Source of the DNA: Corynebacterium hylobatis
GTDB taxonomy: Bacteria > Actinomycetota > Actinomycetes > Mycobacteriales > Mycobacteriaceae
Length of the DNA: 64,000 bases
Assembly (NCBI RefSeq): GCF_003955685.1
Contig: NZ_RXHJ01000017.1
Location: forward strand, 1-64,000
Reading direction: 5' to 3'
The position numbers and the translations under genes were made by a program. The notes beneath the pieces are model-generated. The model searched no databases and was not told the DNA's origin. It saw only the letters and a program-made list of their open reading frames with translations. This document shows, one piece after another, positions 17,133-26,903 of the stretch; position 1 is the stretch's first letter; every line of letters starts with the position of its first letter.

Positions 17133-17231
17133 GCCCCCACACTAGAGATGATCACCACACCGTGCCACGCGCACACACCGGGCACTACACTGACTGTCCG
17201 ACATGCCCACCGACCACAGGAAGAGCCCGCT

Positions 17232-18077
17232 GTGACCGACAACAGGAAACGTGGCGAGGAAGCCCTCGTCAAGCTTGACCGCGAAATCAAGTCCCGCGAC
17301 CGCGCCGAGAAGTCCCGTCCCGCGAAGGTCGGTGCGGCCGCAGCCGCGGCCATCCTGGTGATCGTCGGTGGCATCTGGTTCCTCACCACCCGCGACTCCG
17401 ACGAGGAGATCACCGCCTCCGAGGAGACCACCACCAGCACCGAGGCCCCGAGCATGGAACCGCTGTCCATGACCCGTGCAATGGCCCTCCCGGAGACCGT
17501 CACCTGCGAGTACAGCGAGACCGGTGAGGCCTCCCGCGAGATCTCCACCCCTGCCACCGAGGACATCCCCACCACCGGCACCGTCAACATCACCCTGAAC
17601 ACCAACCAGGGCCCGGTCGGCATGGAGCTCGACCGCACCGTCGCACCCTGCACCGTCAACGCCGTCGAACACTTCGCCGACGAGGGCTTCTACGACGACA
17701 CAGTCTGCCACCGCCTGACCACCTCCGGCATCTTCGTCCTGCAGTGCGGTGACCCCTCCGGCACCGGCGCCGGCGGCCCGGGCTTCCAGTTCGCCAACGA
17801 GTACCCCACCGACGAGCTTGACGAGCCCGCCACCTCCCCGGTGATCTACCCCCGCGGCTCCATCGCCATGGCCAACGCTGGCCCGGACACCAACGGCTCA
17901 CAGTTCTTCCTCAACTACGCGGACTCCCCGCTGGCCCCGGACTACACCTACTTCGGTCAGATCTCTGAGGAGGGCCTGAGCACGCTCGATGAGATCGCTG
18001 AGACCGGTGTGGAGGGTGGGGCCGCCGACGGTGCCCCTGCCGAAGAGGTTCGCATCGAAACCGTTTCGGTCGACTAA
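17232..18077 (+). CDS. Membrane-anchored cyclophilin-type peptidyl-prolyl isomerase
   Basis: A 281-residue protein: a charged cytosolic N-terminus, one membrane segment (about residues 32-52), a Thr/Glu-rich linker, then a cyclophilin domain (about 115-275). Domain motifs include YDDTVCHRL, the GSIAMANAGPDTNGSQFF core and YTYFGQI. It should assist folding of exported proteins outside the membrane. The arginine of the usual FHR active-site motif is kept in CHRL. The start GTG 17232 has AGGAAGAG upstream; longer upstream frames have no such site. In C. glutamicum a similar gene lies between hisS and rel. Confidence 0.88.
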   Translation: MTDNRKRGEEALVKLDREIKSRDRAEKSRPAKVGAAAAAAILVIVGGIWFLTTRDSDEEITASEETTTSTEAPSMEPLSMTRAMALPETVTCEYSETGEASREISTPATEDIPTTGTVNITLNTNQGPVGMELDRTVAPCTVNAVEHFADEGFYDDTVCHRLTTSGIFVLQCGDPSGTGAGGPGFQFANEYPTDELDEPATSPVIYPRGSIAMANAGPDTNGSQFFLNYADSPLAPDYTYFGQISEEGLSTLDEIAETGVEGGAADGAPAEEVRIETVSVD

Positions 18078-18114
18078 CAACAGGTCGGACAGTGTTCTTC
18101 CTGTTATAAAACGG

Positions 18115-18143
18115 TTGCATACTTGATATGGACGTTATATAGT
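18115..18143 (+). promoter_or_regulatory. Strong consensus-like promoter of the small secreted protein gene
   Basis: TTGCAT (18115-18120), a 17-base spacer and TATAGT (18138-18143) give a near-consensus housekeeping promoter. Transcription would start near 18150, leaving a leader of about 40 bases before the ATG at 18189. Confidence 0.75.
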
Positions 18144-18188
18144 GTGTCCAGTTCACAATCGCTCCCACCCACAAGAACAGGTAACTTC

Positions 18189-18542
18189 ATGAAGCTCTTC
18201 TCCCGTAAGGCTCTTGCTGCAGTTGCAACCACCGTCGCCCTGACCACCGCCGGTGTCTCTGCTCCCGCCAACGCTGTCTCCAGCGCTCCGACGATCACCA
18301 TCCTCGCTGAGGACAGCGCCCCCGCGGACAGCACCCCCGCCCCCTCCCTGGGCGGTTCCTCCGGAGCTGACGCAGCGGGCGGCGAGGAGAAGAAGGGCTC
18401 CAGCAGCGAGGATGCAGCGAAGGGCGAGGACAAGGGCTCCAGCGAGAATCCGAAGGACATCAAGGACTGGCTCGGAGTGGCCGGCACTGTCATCAGCCTG
18501 CTGGCAACCGTCTTCAGCTTCGTCCAGAAGCTGAACGCCTAA
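18189..18542 (+). CDS. Small secreted protein with C-terminal amphipathic/hydrophobic helix
   Basis: A 117-residue protein. Residues 1-29 form a Sec signal peptide ending VSAPANA. A low-complexity Ala/Gly/Ser/Glu/Lys linker follows (about 45-88), and the last 27 residues form one predicted helix (IKDWLGVAGTVISLLATVFS and a short tail). This shape recalls small helical cell-envelope proteins and porins of corynebacteria, but no family is assigned. It has its own strong promoter and a strong terminator, so it is a single-gene unit with probably high expression. C. glutamicum also has a small secreted protein next to rel. Confidence 0.75.
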   Translation: MKLFSRKALAAVATTVALTTAGVSAPANAVSSAPTITILAEDSAPADSTPAPSLGGSSGADAAGGEEKKGSSSEDAAKGEDKGSSENPKDIKDWLGVAGTVISLLATVFSFVQKLNA

Positions 18543-18566
18543 ACCTTACCTGTTCAGGCAGTTCGC

Positions 18567-18605
18567 CGGGCCGTCTCCCCTACGGGGAGGCGGCCCGTAT
18601 TTTAT
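18567..18605 (+). terminator. Strong rho-independent terminator
   Basis: The stem CGGGCCGTCTCCCC (18567-18580) pairs with 18584-18597 around a TAC loop, followed by TATTTTAT. It ends the small secreted protein gene. The remaining bases to the rel stop at 18710 hold nothing else I can identify. Confidence 0.9.
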
Positions 18606-18709
18606 TGGCACTGACCGTGAGGACGCGGTCTCAGGGCCAGAGTGTGTGCCAAGTGCAACAGACCACCCCCGCAAGGATGAGCGGCTGCGGAGGTTGCGTC
18701 GGCAGTGAA

Positions 18710-20995
18710 TCAGGCGGTCACGCGGTAGACGTCGAAGACCCCCTCGGTGTTGCGCAGCGTGGTGAGCAACTGCCCCAGCTGCTTGGTGTCGGAGACCGAG
18801 AAGGTCATCCGGATCATGGCGATGTGGTCGTCGGAGGAGTTCGAGTTCAACGACATCACCGACAGCTTCTGCTCGCTGAACACACGGGTGATCTCAAAGA
18901 GCAGCCCCTGCCGGTCCAGCGCCTCCACCTGGAGCGTCGCGGCGAAGGCCCCGCCGGTGACCCCGTCCTGGGCCCACGCGACGTGGATGAGCCGCTCCGG
19001 CTCCTGGCGCAGCTTCCCGGCGTTGGTGCAGTCGGTGCGGTGTACCGACACTCCCCCGCCGCGGGTGACGAAGCCGAAGATCTCATCACCCGGCACCGGC
19101 TGACAGCACTTGGCCATCTTCGCCATGACGTCGGGACTGCCCTCGACGAGCACCCCGGTCCCGGCCTCCGAATCCGAGGCGCGTGCCTTGGAGTTGATGA
19201 TCTCGGAGAAGGGGGTGCGCGCGGCCAGGGCGTCGACGGCGTCGTCCTGGTCGCCGAAGATCGCCATGAGCTGGTTGGCCACGTGCTGGGCGGAGACGCT
19301 GCCCGCACCGATCGCGGTGTAGAGGGCATCGACGTCCGGGTAGTGCAGCTGCGTGGCCACCGTCTTCATCGACTGGGCGGTGAAGAGCCGGTGCATGGGC
19401 AGGCCGCCCCGCTGGACCTCCGCAGCGAGCGCGTCGCGGCCGGCCTCGAGGTGCTCCTCGCGGCGTTCCTTGGCGAACCACTGGCGGATCTTCGCCTTGG
19501 CCCGCGGGGAGACGACGAAGTCCTGCCAGTCCCGCGAGGGCCCGGCGTTCTGATCCTTGGAGGTGAAGACCTCCACCCGGTCACCGGACTTCAGGGAGGA
19601 TTCCAGGGCGACGAGCTTGCCGTTGACCTTCGCCCCGATGCAGCGGTGGCCGACCTCCGTGTGCACGGCGTAGGCGAAGTCCACCGGGGTGGACTCAGCC
19701 GGCAGGTTGACCACGTCCCCCTTGGGGGTGAACACGAAGATCTGCTTGGCGGTGAGGTCGTAGCGCAGGGAGTCGAGGAACTCGTTGGGGTCCGCGGCCT
19801 CCTTCTGCCAGTCGAGCAGCTGTCGCATCCACGCCATCTGGTCGACTTCCTCACGGTCGCCCTTGTGGGAGCCCTTCGTCTCCTTGTAGCGCCAGTGCGC
19901 GGCCACACCGAACTCGGCGTTGAAGTGCATCTCGTGGGTGCGTACCTGCACCTCCAGCGGTCGGCCCTGGAGCGCCATCACGGTGGTGTGCAGTGACTGG
20001 TAGACGCCGAAGCGCGGGGACGAGATGTAGTCCTTGAACCGGCCCGGCAGCGCCGAATAGAGGGAGTGGACGACGCCGATGGCGGCATAGCAGTTGTTGA
20101 CGTTGTCGACCAGGATGCGGATGCCCACGAGGTCGAAGATCTCGTCGAAATCCCGGCCGCGGACGATCATCTTCTGATAGATCGACCAGTAGTGCTTCGG
20201 CCGGCCCATCACCTCGGCCTCGATGTGGTTCTCCCGCAGCGCGGAGGTGACCTGCTCGCTGATCTCCTTCAGCGCCCGGTCACGCGACGGTGCCCGGTCA
20301 GCGACGAGGCGGACTATCTCATCGTATTTCTTCGGGTAGAGGATGGCGAAGGAGAGGTCCTCCAGCTCCCATTTGACGCTGGCCATGCCGAGGCGGTGGG
20401 CCAGCGGGGCGATGACCTCCAGGGTCTGCCGCGCCTTCTTGGCCTGTTTCTCCGGCGGCAGGAAACGCATCGTGCGCATGTTGTGCAGGCGGTCGGCGAC
20501 CTTGATCACCAGGACGCGGGGGTCCTGGGCCATGGCGACGATCATCTTGCGGATCGTCTCCGCCTCTGCGGCGGCACCGAGGGCCACCTTGTCCAGCTTG
20601 GTCACCCCGTCGACGAGGCGGGCGACCTCGGCCCCGAAGTCCTCGGTGAGATCCTCGAGGGAGTAGTCGGTGTCCTCCACCGTGTCGTGCAGCAGCGCCG
20701 CGACGAGGGTGGTGGTGTCCATGCCGATCTCCGCGGCAATGGTGGCCACGGCCAGGGGGTGGGTGATGTAGGGATCGCCGGATTTCCGGAAGACCCCCTC
20801 GTGGAGCCGCTCGGCGGTCTCATAGGCGCGGGAGAGTACCTCGGCGTCGGCACGCGGGTGGATCTGCCGGTGGATGGACAGCAGCGGGTCGAGCACCGGG
20901 TTCGTCTTCGCACGGGCGCCGGTCAGGCTCCGGGCCAGACGGGCGGACATGCTCCGCACGCCGACATTGGAGCGGGGACGGGAACGGTCGGTCAT
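18710..20995 (-). CDS. rel: Bifunctional (p)ppGpp synthetase/hydrolase Rel
   Basis: A 761-residue long RelA/SpoT homologue. In order it has the HD hydrolase domain (HDTVEDT and ADRLHNMRT within the first 190 residues), the synthetase domain ([25 protein letters not shown]), a TGS domain ([26 protein letters not shown]) and a C-terminal ACT domain ([17 protein letters not shown]). A conserved-cysteine segment ([13 protein letters not shown]) precedes the ACT. It makes and degrades the stringent-response alarmone in response to uncharged tRNA on ribosomes. It overlaps apt by four bases; apt and rel form one operon. Confidence 0.97.
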   Translation of the reverse strand: MTDRSRPRSNVGVRSMSARLARSLTGARAKTNPVLDPLLSIHRQIHPRADAEVLSRAYETAERLHEGVFRKSGDPYITHPLAVATIAAEIGMDTTTLVAALLHDTVEDTDYSLEDLTEDFGAEVARLVDGVTKLDKVALGAAAEAETIRKMIVAMAQDPRVLVIKVADRLHNMRTMRFLPPEKQAKKARQTLEVIAPLAHRLGMASVKWELEDLSFAILYPKKYDEIVRLVADRAPSRDRALKEISEQVTSALRENHIEAEVMGRPKHYWSIYQKMIVRGRDFDEIFDLVGIRILVDNVNNCYAAIGVVHSLYSALPGRFKDYISSPRFGVYQSLHTTVMALQGRPLEVQVRTHEMHFNAEFGVAAHWRYKETKGSHKGDREEVDQMAWMRQLLDWQKEAADPNEFLDSLRYDLTAKQIFVFTPKGDVVNLPAESTPVDFAYAVHTEVGHRCIGAKVNGKLVALESSLKSGDRVEVFTSKDQNAGPSRDWQDFVVSPRAKAKIRQWFAKERREEHLEAGRDALAAEVQRGGLPMHRLFTAQSMKTVATQLHYPDVDALYTAIGAGSVSAQHVANQLMAIFGDQDDAVDALAARTPFSEIINSKARASDSEAGTGVLVEGSPDVMAKMAKCCQPVPGDEIFGFVTRGGGVSVHRTDCTNAGKLRQEPERLIHVAWAQDGVTGGAFAATLQVEALDRQGLLFEITRVFSEQKLSVMSLNSNSSDDHIAMIRMTFSVSDTKQLGQLLTTLRNTEGVFDVYRVTA

Positions 20996-21552
20996 TCGTT
21001 GATCACCACCAGCGGGAGGTCTGAGAGCCGGTCCCGGCCGCCGAGTTCCGGCACCTCCAGGACGACGACGTTGCCGACGACCTGGCCGCCGGCATGTTCA
21101 ATGAGTCTGCGGGCGGCGACCAGGGTGCCGCCGGTGGCGAGCACGTCGTCGACAAGCACCACCTTCACTCCGTGCACATCCTGCCCGTCAGCGGGGATCT
21201 CCAGCGCGGCGGCACCGTACTCCAGGGAGTACTCCTCCGTGACCACCGGGGGCGGCAGCTTGCCCTTCTTGCGGATCGCCAGGATCCCCAGGCCGAGGTT
21301 GTAGGCCACCGCCGAACCGAGGAGGAAACCGCGGGCATCCAGTCCGCCGATCATCTCCGCGCCAAGGCGGCGGCAGGCATCGGAGAGCTCGTCGACGACG
21401 ACCTGGAACGCATCCGCATCGGCCAGCACCGGCGTGAGATCCTCGAAGAGAACCCCCTCCTCCGGCCAGTCCCGCACGTAGCGGATCTTGTCGGCGAGCG
21501 CCTCCCTGGCGCTGCCGTACCTGGTGATGCGCTTCTGCGTCTCGTTAAGCAC
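20992..21552 (-). CDS. apt: Adenine phosphoribosyltransferase
   Basis: A 186-residue purine-salvage enzyme converting adenine and PRPP to AMP. The PRPP-binding loop [13 protein letters not shown] is at residues 131-143, and [10 protein letters not shown] is the typical Apt substrate loop. The start is GTG 21552 and overlaps the end of the lipoprotein gene by eight bases, while its own stop overlaps the rel start. The order lipoprotein-apt-rel matches other corynebacteria. Confidence 0.95.
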   Translation of the reverse strand: MLNETQKRITRYGSAREALADKIRYVRDWPEEGVLFEDLTPVLADADAFQVVVDELSDACRRLGAEMIGGLDARGFLLGSAVAYNLGLGILAIRKKGKLPPPVVTEEYSLEYGAAALEIPADGQDVHGVKVVLVDDVLATGGTLVAARRLIEHAGGQVVGNVVVLEVPELGGRDRLSDLPLVVINE

Positions 21553-23185
21553 CGTTGTCCTCGCTTAGCCATCGGTCCATGTTCCAGCCGATCCCGGCCA
21601 GTCCCGTGTACACCACCACGTTACCCACTGTGCGGTCGATCACGAACCACCGGGGCTGGGCCGACAGGGGAATGGCAGGCACCTCCTCCCACAGCTGATT
21701 CTCCGCCTCCCGGAGGTAGCCGACATCCACCGCCCGGGCCGAGGCCGCACCGTACTCCGCCAGCGGATCCACCGCCATGAGCACGGCATCAAGACCGCCC
21801 TCGCGCACCACCGTCCCACCCCACCGGCCGGTGGTCGTCCGCGACAGATCCGCCAGGGTGGACGACTCCGCGGAAACATCCACCACCGTGATGCCGGCCT
21901 CCCCGCAGGACTGGGCGACCGCCTCAACCATCGCCGCCTTCCGCTCGTCGGGACCCAGGTAACCGATACGCACAGTGGCGCCAGCCAGAGCCCGGGCCCG
22001 CCCGATGTCGGCCGGCAGCTGTGGGTCCCCCACCTCCGCGAGCTGGGGCGCCATCGGGTCGTTGTGCGGCAGGGTGTGCAGCACCACCGGCGGGACCTCC
22101 ACCCCGCTGATGCGCGAGGACACCGCCGCCACCGCCTGCTGGTCCACACAACCCGCGAAGGCACGCCTGGCCTCCGGGGTGGCGAAGAGCCCTGCGTCGG
22201 CGAGCACGAGAGTGTCGGTGAGGCTGCCCACCCGGCTCTCCACATCCAGGGTATTGGTCGGCTCATCCCGGTTGACCCAGGTGGGATTGGTGCTGTGGAT
22301 GTCCGCGACCCGCACGGCATCCGTATCGACCAGGTGATGTGCGTCGGTCCCCCGCGGCCACACCACAATGGTGTCCAGATGCGGGGCGTCACCGTAGTAG
22401 TGCTCATTGGGCACGAGCACGACCTCGCCGTCCTCCCCCACCCGGTCGATGACGAAGGGGCCGGACGTGACCTGCAGCTCCGGGTCGAAGGTGGCCAGGT
22501 CAAAACCGCCACGCCAGACGGGCGCGACCTCCGCGAGGGTCTCCAGATCATCGGCCTGCAGAGCTGTGTGGAGTTCCTCCGTGCTCAGGCCGACCCGCGC
22601 CGCAATCGCATGCGCCGGCAGCGTCGAACCGGGCCCGAAGAGCTGGCGCCACCGTCCCCCGCCGTCCTCGTCGAAGACGACCGTGAAACGCTTCTGCCCC
22701 GGCTCACACTCCAACCGCAGGACGGACCGGGTCTGCGGCAGGTGGGAGCCGAAGAGCCCCTCATGCACCCCGGCCTTGTAGCTGAGCAGGAAATCCGTGC
22801 AGGTGACGGGCACTCCGTCCGAGTATTTCGCCCCATCGGCGATGGTGTAGATGACCTGCCGGTTCGCGCCGGGCAGCACCTGGGTGCTCATCAGGTCGGT
22901 GTTGGGGATCATCTGGCCGGCAGGCCCCGGCACGAAGACCGCCGGGTAGAGCCGGCCTGACAACGCCTCAGTGTTGGAGGAGGCCCCCACCTCACTCCCG
23001 GCGTTCGTGGTCAGCAGAGCGGTGTCCACGAGATAGCCGAAATGGTCCGTGGTGGCCAGTTCCGCGCCGCTGTCCCCGCCTCCCCCACCGGAGCCCGGGG
23101 AGCAGGCCACCAGCATCACCGAGGTGAGTGCGGCGACTGCCGCCGCCCTGGCGCGGCGCCTGCCCCTGAACCATTGTCCCGCCAC
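21545..23185 (-). CDS. Extracytoplasmic peptide-binding lipoprotein (ABC transporter SBP family 5, DciAE-like)
   Basis: A 546-residue family 5 (oligopeptide/dipeptide-type) solute-binding lipoprotein. The basic signal region [10 protein letters not shown] leads to the lipobox LVAC with Cys28, then a Gly-rich stretch. Solute-binding motifs include a [16 protein letters not shown] segment and [22 protein letters not shown]. No permease or ATPase genes are adjacent, as for the homologue between apt and secF in C. glutamicum. I chose GTG 23185, with GGAAAGTAGG upstream; an ATG at 23212 would extend the signal peptide by nine residues. A TATACT -10 element lies farther upstream. Confidence 0.8.
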   Translation of the reverse strand: MAGQWFRGRRRARAAAVAALTSVMLVACSPGSGGGGGDSGAELATTDHFGYLVDTALLTTNAGSEVGASSNTEALSGRLYPAVFVPGPAGQMIPNTDLMSTQVLPGANRQVIYTIADGAKYSDGVPVTCTDFLLSYKAGVHEGLFGSHLPQTRSVLRLECEPGQKRFTVVFDEDGGGRWRQLFGPGSTLPAHAIAARVGLSTEELHTALQADDLETLAEVAPVWRGGFDLATFDPELQVTSGPFVIDRVGEDGEVVLVPNEHYYGDAPHLDTIVVWPRGTDAHHLVDTDAVRVADIHSTNPTWVNRDEPTNTLDVESRVGSLTDTLVLADAGLFATPEARRAFAGCVDQQAVAAVSSRISGVEVPPVVLHTLPHNDPMAPQLAEVGDPQLPADIGRARALAGATVRIGYLGPDERKAAMVEAVAQSCGEAGITVVDVSAESSTLADLSRTTTGRWGGTVVREGGLDAVLMAVDPLAEYGAASARAVDVGYLREAENQLWEEVPAIPLSAQPRWFVIDRTVGNVVVYTGLAGIGWNMDRWLSEDNGA

Positions 23186-23265
23186 GTCAAACCTACTTTC
23201 CGGCCCCCACATCCACCACAGGATGTGCTGCGACCAGTATAGGGGGCGGACAGTTCAGGAGAGAA

Positions 23266-24378
23266 TCACCGGCGGTCGGGGCGCCAGCTGGCGCCGGTGG
23301 CAGGTGCCTCCGCCGGGCCGGTGACGGTGCGCGGGGTCTCGGCGGGGGTGGTGGCGGCGTCGACAAGCTCTTCCCCGTTGTCCTCGCCGGCGCGGTAGGC
23401 GGCGACCTCCGCGTTGTGCTTCTTCGTGTCCTTGCGGCGGTTGACCAGGGTGACCAGCAGCGGGGTGGCCAGGAACAGCGAGGAGAAGATGCCCTCGATG
23501 ACGCCGATGAGCTGGATCAGCGCCAGGTCCTTGAGGGTGCCCACGCCCATCAGCCACACGGCGACGATCATGAGCGCGATGATCGGCAGCGCAGCGATCA
23601 CCGACGTGGAGATGGAACGCATGACCGTCTGGTTGACCGCCAGGTTCGCCTCCTCTGCGTAGGTGGCACGCCTGGAACCGAGATATCCCTCGGTGTTCTC
23701 GCGGACCTTGTCGAAGACGATGACGGTGTCGTAGATGGAGAAGGACAGCACCGTCAGCAGACCGATCACCGAAGCCGGGGAGACCTCCAGGCCGAAGAGT
23801 GCGTAGATGCCGGCGATGAGGACACCGTCGACGACGATCGAGAGCATCGCCGCGGCAGCCATCTCCCGCTCCAGGCGGAAGGCGATGTAGAGGAAGACCA
23901 GGGCGAGGAATACTCCCAGGGCGATGAGCATGCGCTGGGTGATCGTCGAGCCCCAGGACTCGGAGACCGTGGAGTCACCGATCGCATCCGGCGAGGGGGT
24001 GCCCGAGGCGTCCAGCGGCTGGAACTCCTCGTAGATGGCCTCACGGGCGGAGTCGACCTGCGCGGTGGTCAGACGCTCCGAGTTGATCTCCAGGGTGCGG
24101 GAATCGCCGGCACCGACGATCTGGGTGATCTCCGGGGTGATGCCGGTGGCCTCGATGAAGGTCTCCTCGACCTCCTCGACGACCAGCTCAGCGGCCGGCA
24201 TGTTCAGCTTGGTGCCGCCCTCGAAATCGATGCTGAGGTCGAAACCACGGATGCCGATGGCAGCAATGGAGATCACCATCAGGGCCGCGGTGATCCAGTA
24301 CCACAGGCGGGAACGGCCGATGAAGTCGACGCCGCCCTCACCGGTGTACAGGCGTTGGAACACACTGTTCGAGCTCAT
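23266..24378 (-). CDS. secF: Protein translocase subunit SecF
   Basis: A 370-residue inner-membrane protein with six predicted membrane segments. After the first segment comes IEFEGG-like DLSIDFEGGTKLNM, and later GLLTVLSFSIYDTVIVFDKVRENT, the SecF signature. The last 60 residues form a charged cytosolic tail. With SecD it uses the proton gradient to help release and pull exported proteins after SecA. The ATG abuts the secD stop codon. Confidence 0.96.
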   Translation of the reverse strand: MSSNSVFQRLYTGEGGVDFIGRSRLWYWITAALMVISIAAIGIRGFDLSIDFEGGTKLNMPAAELVVEEVEETFIEATGITPEITQIVGAGDSRTLEINSERLTTAQVDSAREAIYEEFQPLDASGTPSPDAIGDSTVSESWGSTITQRMLIALGVFLALVFLYIAFRLEREMAAAAMLSIVVDGVLIAGIYALFGLEVSPASVIGLLTVLSFSIYDTVIVFDKVRENTEGYLGSRRATYAEEANLAVNQTVMRSISTSVIAALPIIALMIVAVWLMGVGTLKDLALIQLIGVIEGIFSSLFLATPLLVTLVNRRKDTKKHNAEVAAYRAGEDNGEELVDAATTPAETPRTVTGPAEAPATGASWRPDRR

Positions 24379-26226
24379 CTACTTCTCCTCCGTGCTTGCG
24401 GTGGTTGCTTCTCGACGTTCCGCTGCCCCGGCCGCCGCGGCCTGTGCGATACGTCGTTCCTCTGCCCGGTTGGCCTCCGCCAACTCGAAGACCTTGCCCA
24501 TGCCGTTGACCGCGGGCCTGGCGAAGAACGGCCTGCGCGCGGCCAGCAGCATCAGCGGGGCGGTGACCAGGAAGGTGACCAGCAGGTCGAAGACGGTGGT
24601 CAGACCCAGGGTGAACGCGAAGCCCTTGACCTCACCCACGGCGAGGAAGTAGATCACCACCGCACCGATGAGGGTGACCATGTTGCCGGTGACGATGGTG
24701 CGCTTCGCCCGGTCCCAACCGTGCTGGGCCGCCGAGCGGAAGGTCCGGCCCTCACGTACCTCATCCTTGACGCGCTCGTAGAAGACGACGAAGGAGTCCG
24801 CGGTGGTGCCGATACCGATGATCAGACCCGCCACGCCCGACAGGTCCAGCGAGTAACCGATCCAGCGGCCCAGCAGGATCAGCGAGCCGTAGACCAGTAT
24901 GCCGGCGGTGGCCAGGGTGATCAGGGAGATGAAGCCGAAGAGGCGGTAGTAGGCGAACACGAAGATCGCCACCAGGATGATGCCCACGACACCGGCGATG
25001 AGACCCGCCTGCAGCGAGGCGACACCGAGGGAGGCGGGGACGGACTGGGCGGTGCCGCCCGGCTCGCCGTCCTCGCCGGCGAAGGACAGCGGCAGTGCAC
25101 CGTAGCGCAGGTTGTTGGCCAGGTCCTGGGCCTCCTGCTGGGTGAAGTCACCCGTGATGGAGGTCGCCGAACCGAAGGGGGTCGCTGACTGGATCACCGG
25201 TGCGGAGATGACCTGCGAGTCCAGGGTGATGGCGATCTGACGCTGCAGGTACTCGGTGGTCAGGTTCGTCCAGGTCTGGGAACCGGAGTTCTGGCCGTCC
25301 GTCTTGAAGGCGAAGCTGATCTCCATCTGGCTGGTCTGCGGGTTGAGACCACCGGTGATCGCCCGGTCGGTGTCGATCTCGTTGCCTGTCAGGCGGGGTC
25401 CGTCCTCCTCGGTGACACCAGCCAGCAGCGGTGCCGGATCAAGGAGGTAGACCTGACCGGTGCCCGGTTCGCAGGCCACCAGTGGCAGGGCCGGGTCATC
25501 CGTGCCTGAGAGCGGGTCAACCGCTTCAGGCTCGCAGCGCATGAGGGAGCTGGCCGCCGCCTGGACCGTCGGGTCGGTGGACTGACGGTCCACGAGCAGC
25601 ATCTCGGTGACCTGCTGGCGGCGTTCAGTCGCCTCCAGCGAGTTCGCCGGCTCCGGCAGCGGCTGCGCCGTGAGCTCCGGGGCCTCGACCGGCTCCGTGC
25701 CCTCCGGCAGGTTGGTGTTGATCGCGTTGACGACCGTGGACACCGCACCCTCGGCCTGCTCCGGGGTGATCACCCCGAACTCGACCCAGCGGTCCGCCAT
25801 GGCACCGAGCTCACCGGGCAGGGCGGCGACGTCGGGGCCGGCGGGCACGGCCACGGGGCGGAACAGCAGCTGGGAGGTCTGGCCGACGGCGCGGGCCTGC
25901 GAGGTGTCCTCGCCCGGCACCGTGATGACCAGGGTGTTGCCGTCAGTGACCACGCTGGCGCCGCTGACCCCCATGCCGTTGACACGGTTCTCCAGGATGA
26001 CGCGTGCCTGGGCCAGCTGATCCGCGGTGGGTTCCTCGCCCTGCGGGACCAGCGTCACGCGGGTGCCGCCCTGGAGGTCAATACCCAGCTTGGGGGTCGC
26101 CTGACGGTCGCCGGTGAAGAACACCAGTGCGTAGACCACCGCGAGAATCAGGACGAATAACGCCAGTGCACGCTTCGGCCAGGCCCGCTGGGACCCTGAC
26201 CGTTCGCGTCGGGATGTGACGGACAA
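24379..26226 (-). CDS. secD: Protein translocase subunit SecD
   Basis: A 615-residue membrane protein. The first segment (about residues 20-38) is followed by LGIDLQGGTRVTLVP, a large periplasmic P1 domain enlarged with an Ala/Pro/Glu-rich stretch as in other actinobacteria, and then the SecD signature segment DLSGVAGLIIGIGTTADSFV. I propose TTG 26226, eight bases after AGAGGAG. The open frame continues to a GTG at 26265, but that codon lies inside a hairpin and lacks a ribosome site. The leader carries a terminator-like hairpin (see 26246-26271). Confidence 0.93.
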   Translation of the reverse strand: MSVTSRRERSGSQRAWPKRALALFVLILAVVYALVFFTGDRQATPKLGIDLQGGTRVTLVPQGEEPTADQLAQARVILENRVNGMGVSGASVVTDGNTLVITVPGEDTSQARAVGQTSQLLFRPVAVPAGPDVAALPGELGAMADRWVEFGVITPEQAEGAVSTVVNAINTNLPEGTEPVEAPELTAQPLPEPANSLEATERRQQVTEMLLVDRQSTDPTVQAAASSLMRCEPEAVDPLSGTDDPALPLVACEPGTGQVYLLDPAPLLAGVTEEDGPRLTGNEIDTDRAITGGLNPQTSQMEISFAFKTDGQNSGSQTWTNLTTEYLQRQIAITLDSQVISAPVIQSATPFGSATSITGDFTQQEAQDLANNLRYGALPLSFAGEDGEPGGTAQSVPASLGVASLQAGLIAGVVGIILVAIFVFAYYRLFGFISLITLATAGILVYGSLILLGRWIGYSLDLSGVAGLIIGIGTTADSFVVFYERVKDEVREGRTFRSAAQHGWDRAKRTIVTGNMVTLIGAVVIYFLAVGEVKGFAFTLGLTTVFDLLVTFLVTAPLMLLAARRPFFARPAVNGMGKVFELAEANRAEERRIAQAAAAGAAERREATTASTEEK

Positions 26227-26245
26227 TGAGGTGACTCCTCTGGAT

Positions 26246-26271
26246 AAAAAAGCGCCACCGGTCACCCGGTG
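26246..26271 (-). terminator. Hairpin plus U-tract in the secD leader (candidate attenuator)
   Basis: On the minus strand CACCGG (26266-26271 complement) pairs with CCGGTG (26256-26261 complement) around GTGA, followed by GCGC and six T. The secD ribosome site follows nine bases later. An alternative stem, GTCAC with GTGAC, overlaps it and would compete. A -10-like TAGCAT upstream suggests a leader of about 135 bases. It could be attenuation of secDF or simply a weak end of the yajC transcript. Confidence 0.5.
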
Positions 26272-26441
26272 ACGACTGCCGTCCGTGTCCCCCTGAGGGA
26301 AGCTTCACGACGGCCAACGGTCTGAATGACGCACTTCTCCGCCCCTGTTCCGGCGGAGACTGCACGAACGACCATGCTACGGCATGGTTTGCGCTGATTC
26401 AGCACAGGGCATGTGAGTTCGGCCATGCCCGGACCATCGGA

Positions 26442-26855
26442 CTACCGGTTCTCCGGGCGGCCCTCATCATTGTCCGGGAAGTTCTCCGGGTGCTCGGTCG
26501 GGTACTCCGGGTGCTGGTAGCCCTGGGTCCCGGCCGTACCGGTGGAGGCATCGTAGGTGGACTGGTAGCCGGAGGCGCCGAGAGCACCGGGAGCTGCGGA
26601 GGGCTCGGCCTGGCGCAGCACGGCGATGCGGTCCATCACCACGACCATGCCCGGGGCCAGCTCGATGTCCAGCTCAGTGTCGCGGACACCCACGATGGTG
26701 CCGTGGATACCGGAGACGGTGACCACGCGGTCGCCCATCTTGAGGGCGGCCTGCATGCCCTGCACCTCAGCCTGGCGCTTGCGCTGGGAGCGCATCATGA
26801 ATACGGAGGGCAGGATGAATACCGCGAGAATGAGGAGAAGGAGAAGAAGGTCCAT
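26442..26855 (-). CDS. yajC: Preprotein translocase accessory subunit YajC
   Basis: A 137-residue protein. One N-terminal membrane segment (MDLLLLLLILAVFILPSVF) is followed by MMRSQRKRQAEVQGMQ and the conserved core GDRVVTVSGIHGTIVGV. The last 45 residues are a Pro/Glu/Gly-rich tail, longer than in E. coli YajC. It associates with SecDF. The start is ATG 26855; no clear ribosome site is present. It lies between ruvB and secD on the same strand. Confidence 0.92.
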   Translation of the reverse strand: MDLLLLLLILAVFILPSVFMMRSQRKRQAEVQGMQAALKMGDRVVTVSGIHGTIVGVRDTELDIELAPGMVVVMDRIAVLRQAEPSAAPGALGASGYQSTYDASTGTAGTQGYQHPEYPTEHPENFPDNDEGRPENR

Positions 26856-26903
26856 GGTGGGCCAGTCTGCCAGATTACGGCACCGGCCCACCAGCGGGCA
26901 GGC

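Noticed and set aside
18061..18110. Terminator after the cyclophilin gene (AACAGG ... CCTGTT)
   Set aside because: The stem is only six pairs with a large loop and no T-tract; too weak to call.
23416..25188. A 590-codon open frame on the plus strand opposite secF and secD
   Set aside because: Its translation is an acidic and His/Arg/Gln-rich low-complexity shadow of the GC-rich genes on the other strand; secD and secF are certain and there is no ribosome site.
26078..26365. A 95-codon frame starting at a GTG upstream of secD and overlapping its start
   Set aside because: It runs out of frame through the secD signal region with no family features; a leader role is possible but a stable protein is not supported.
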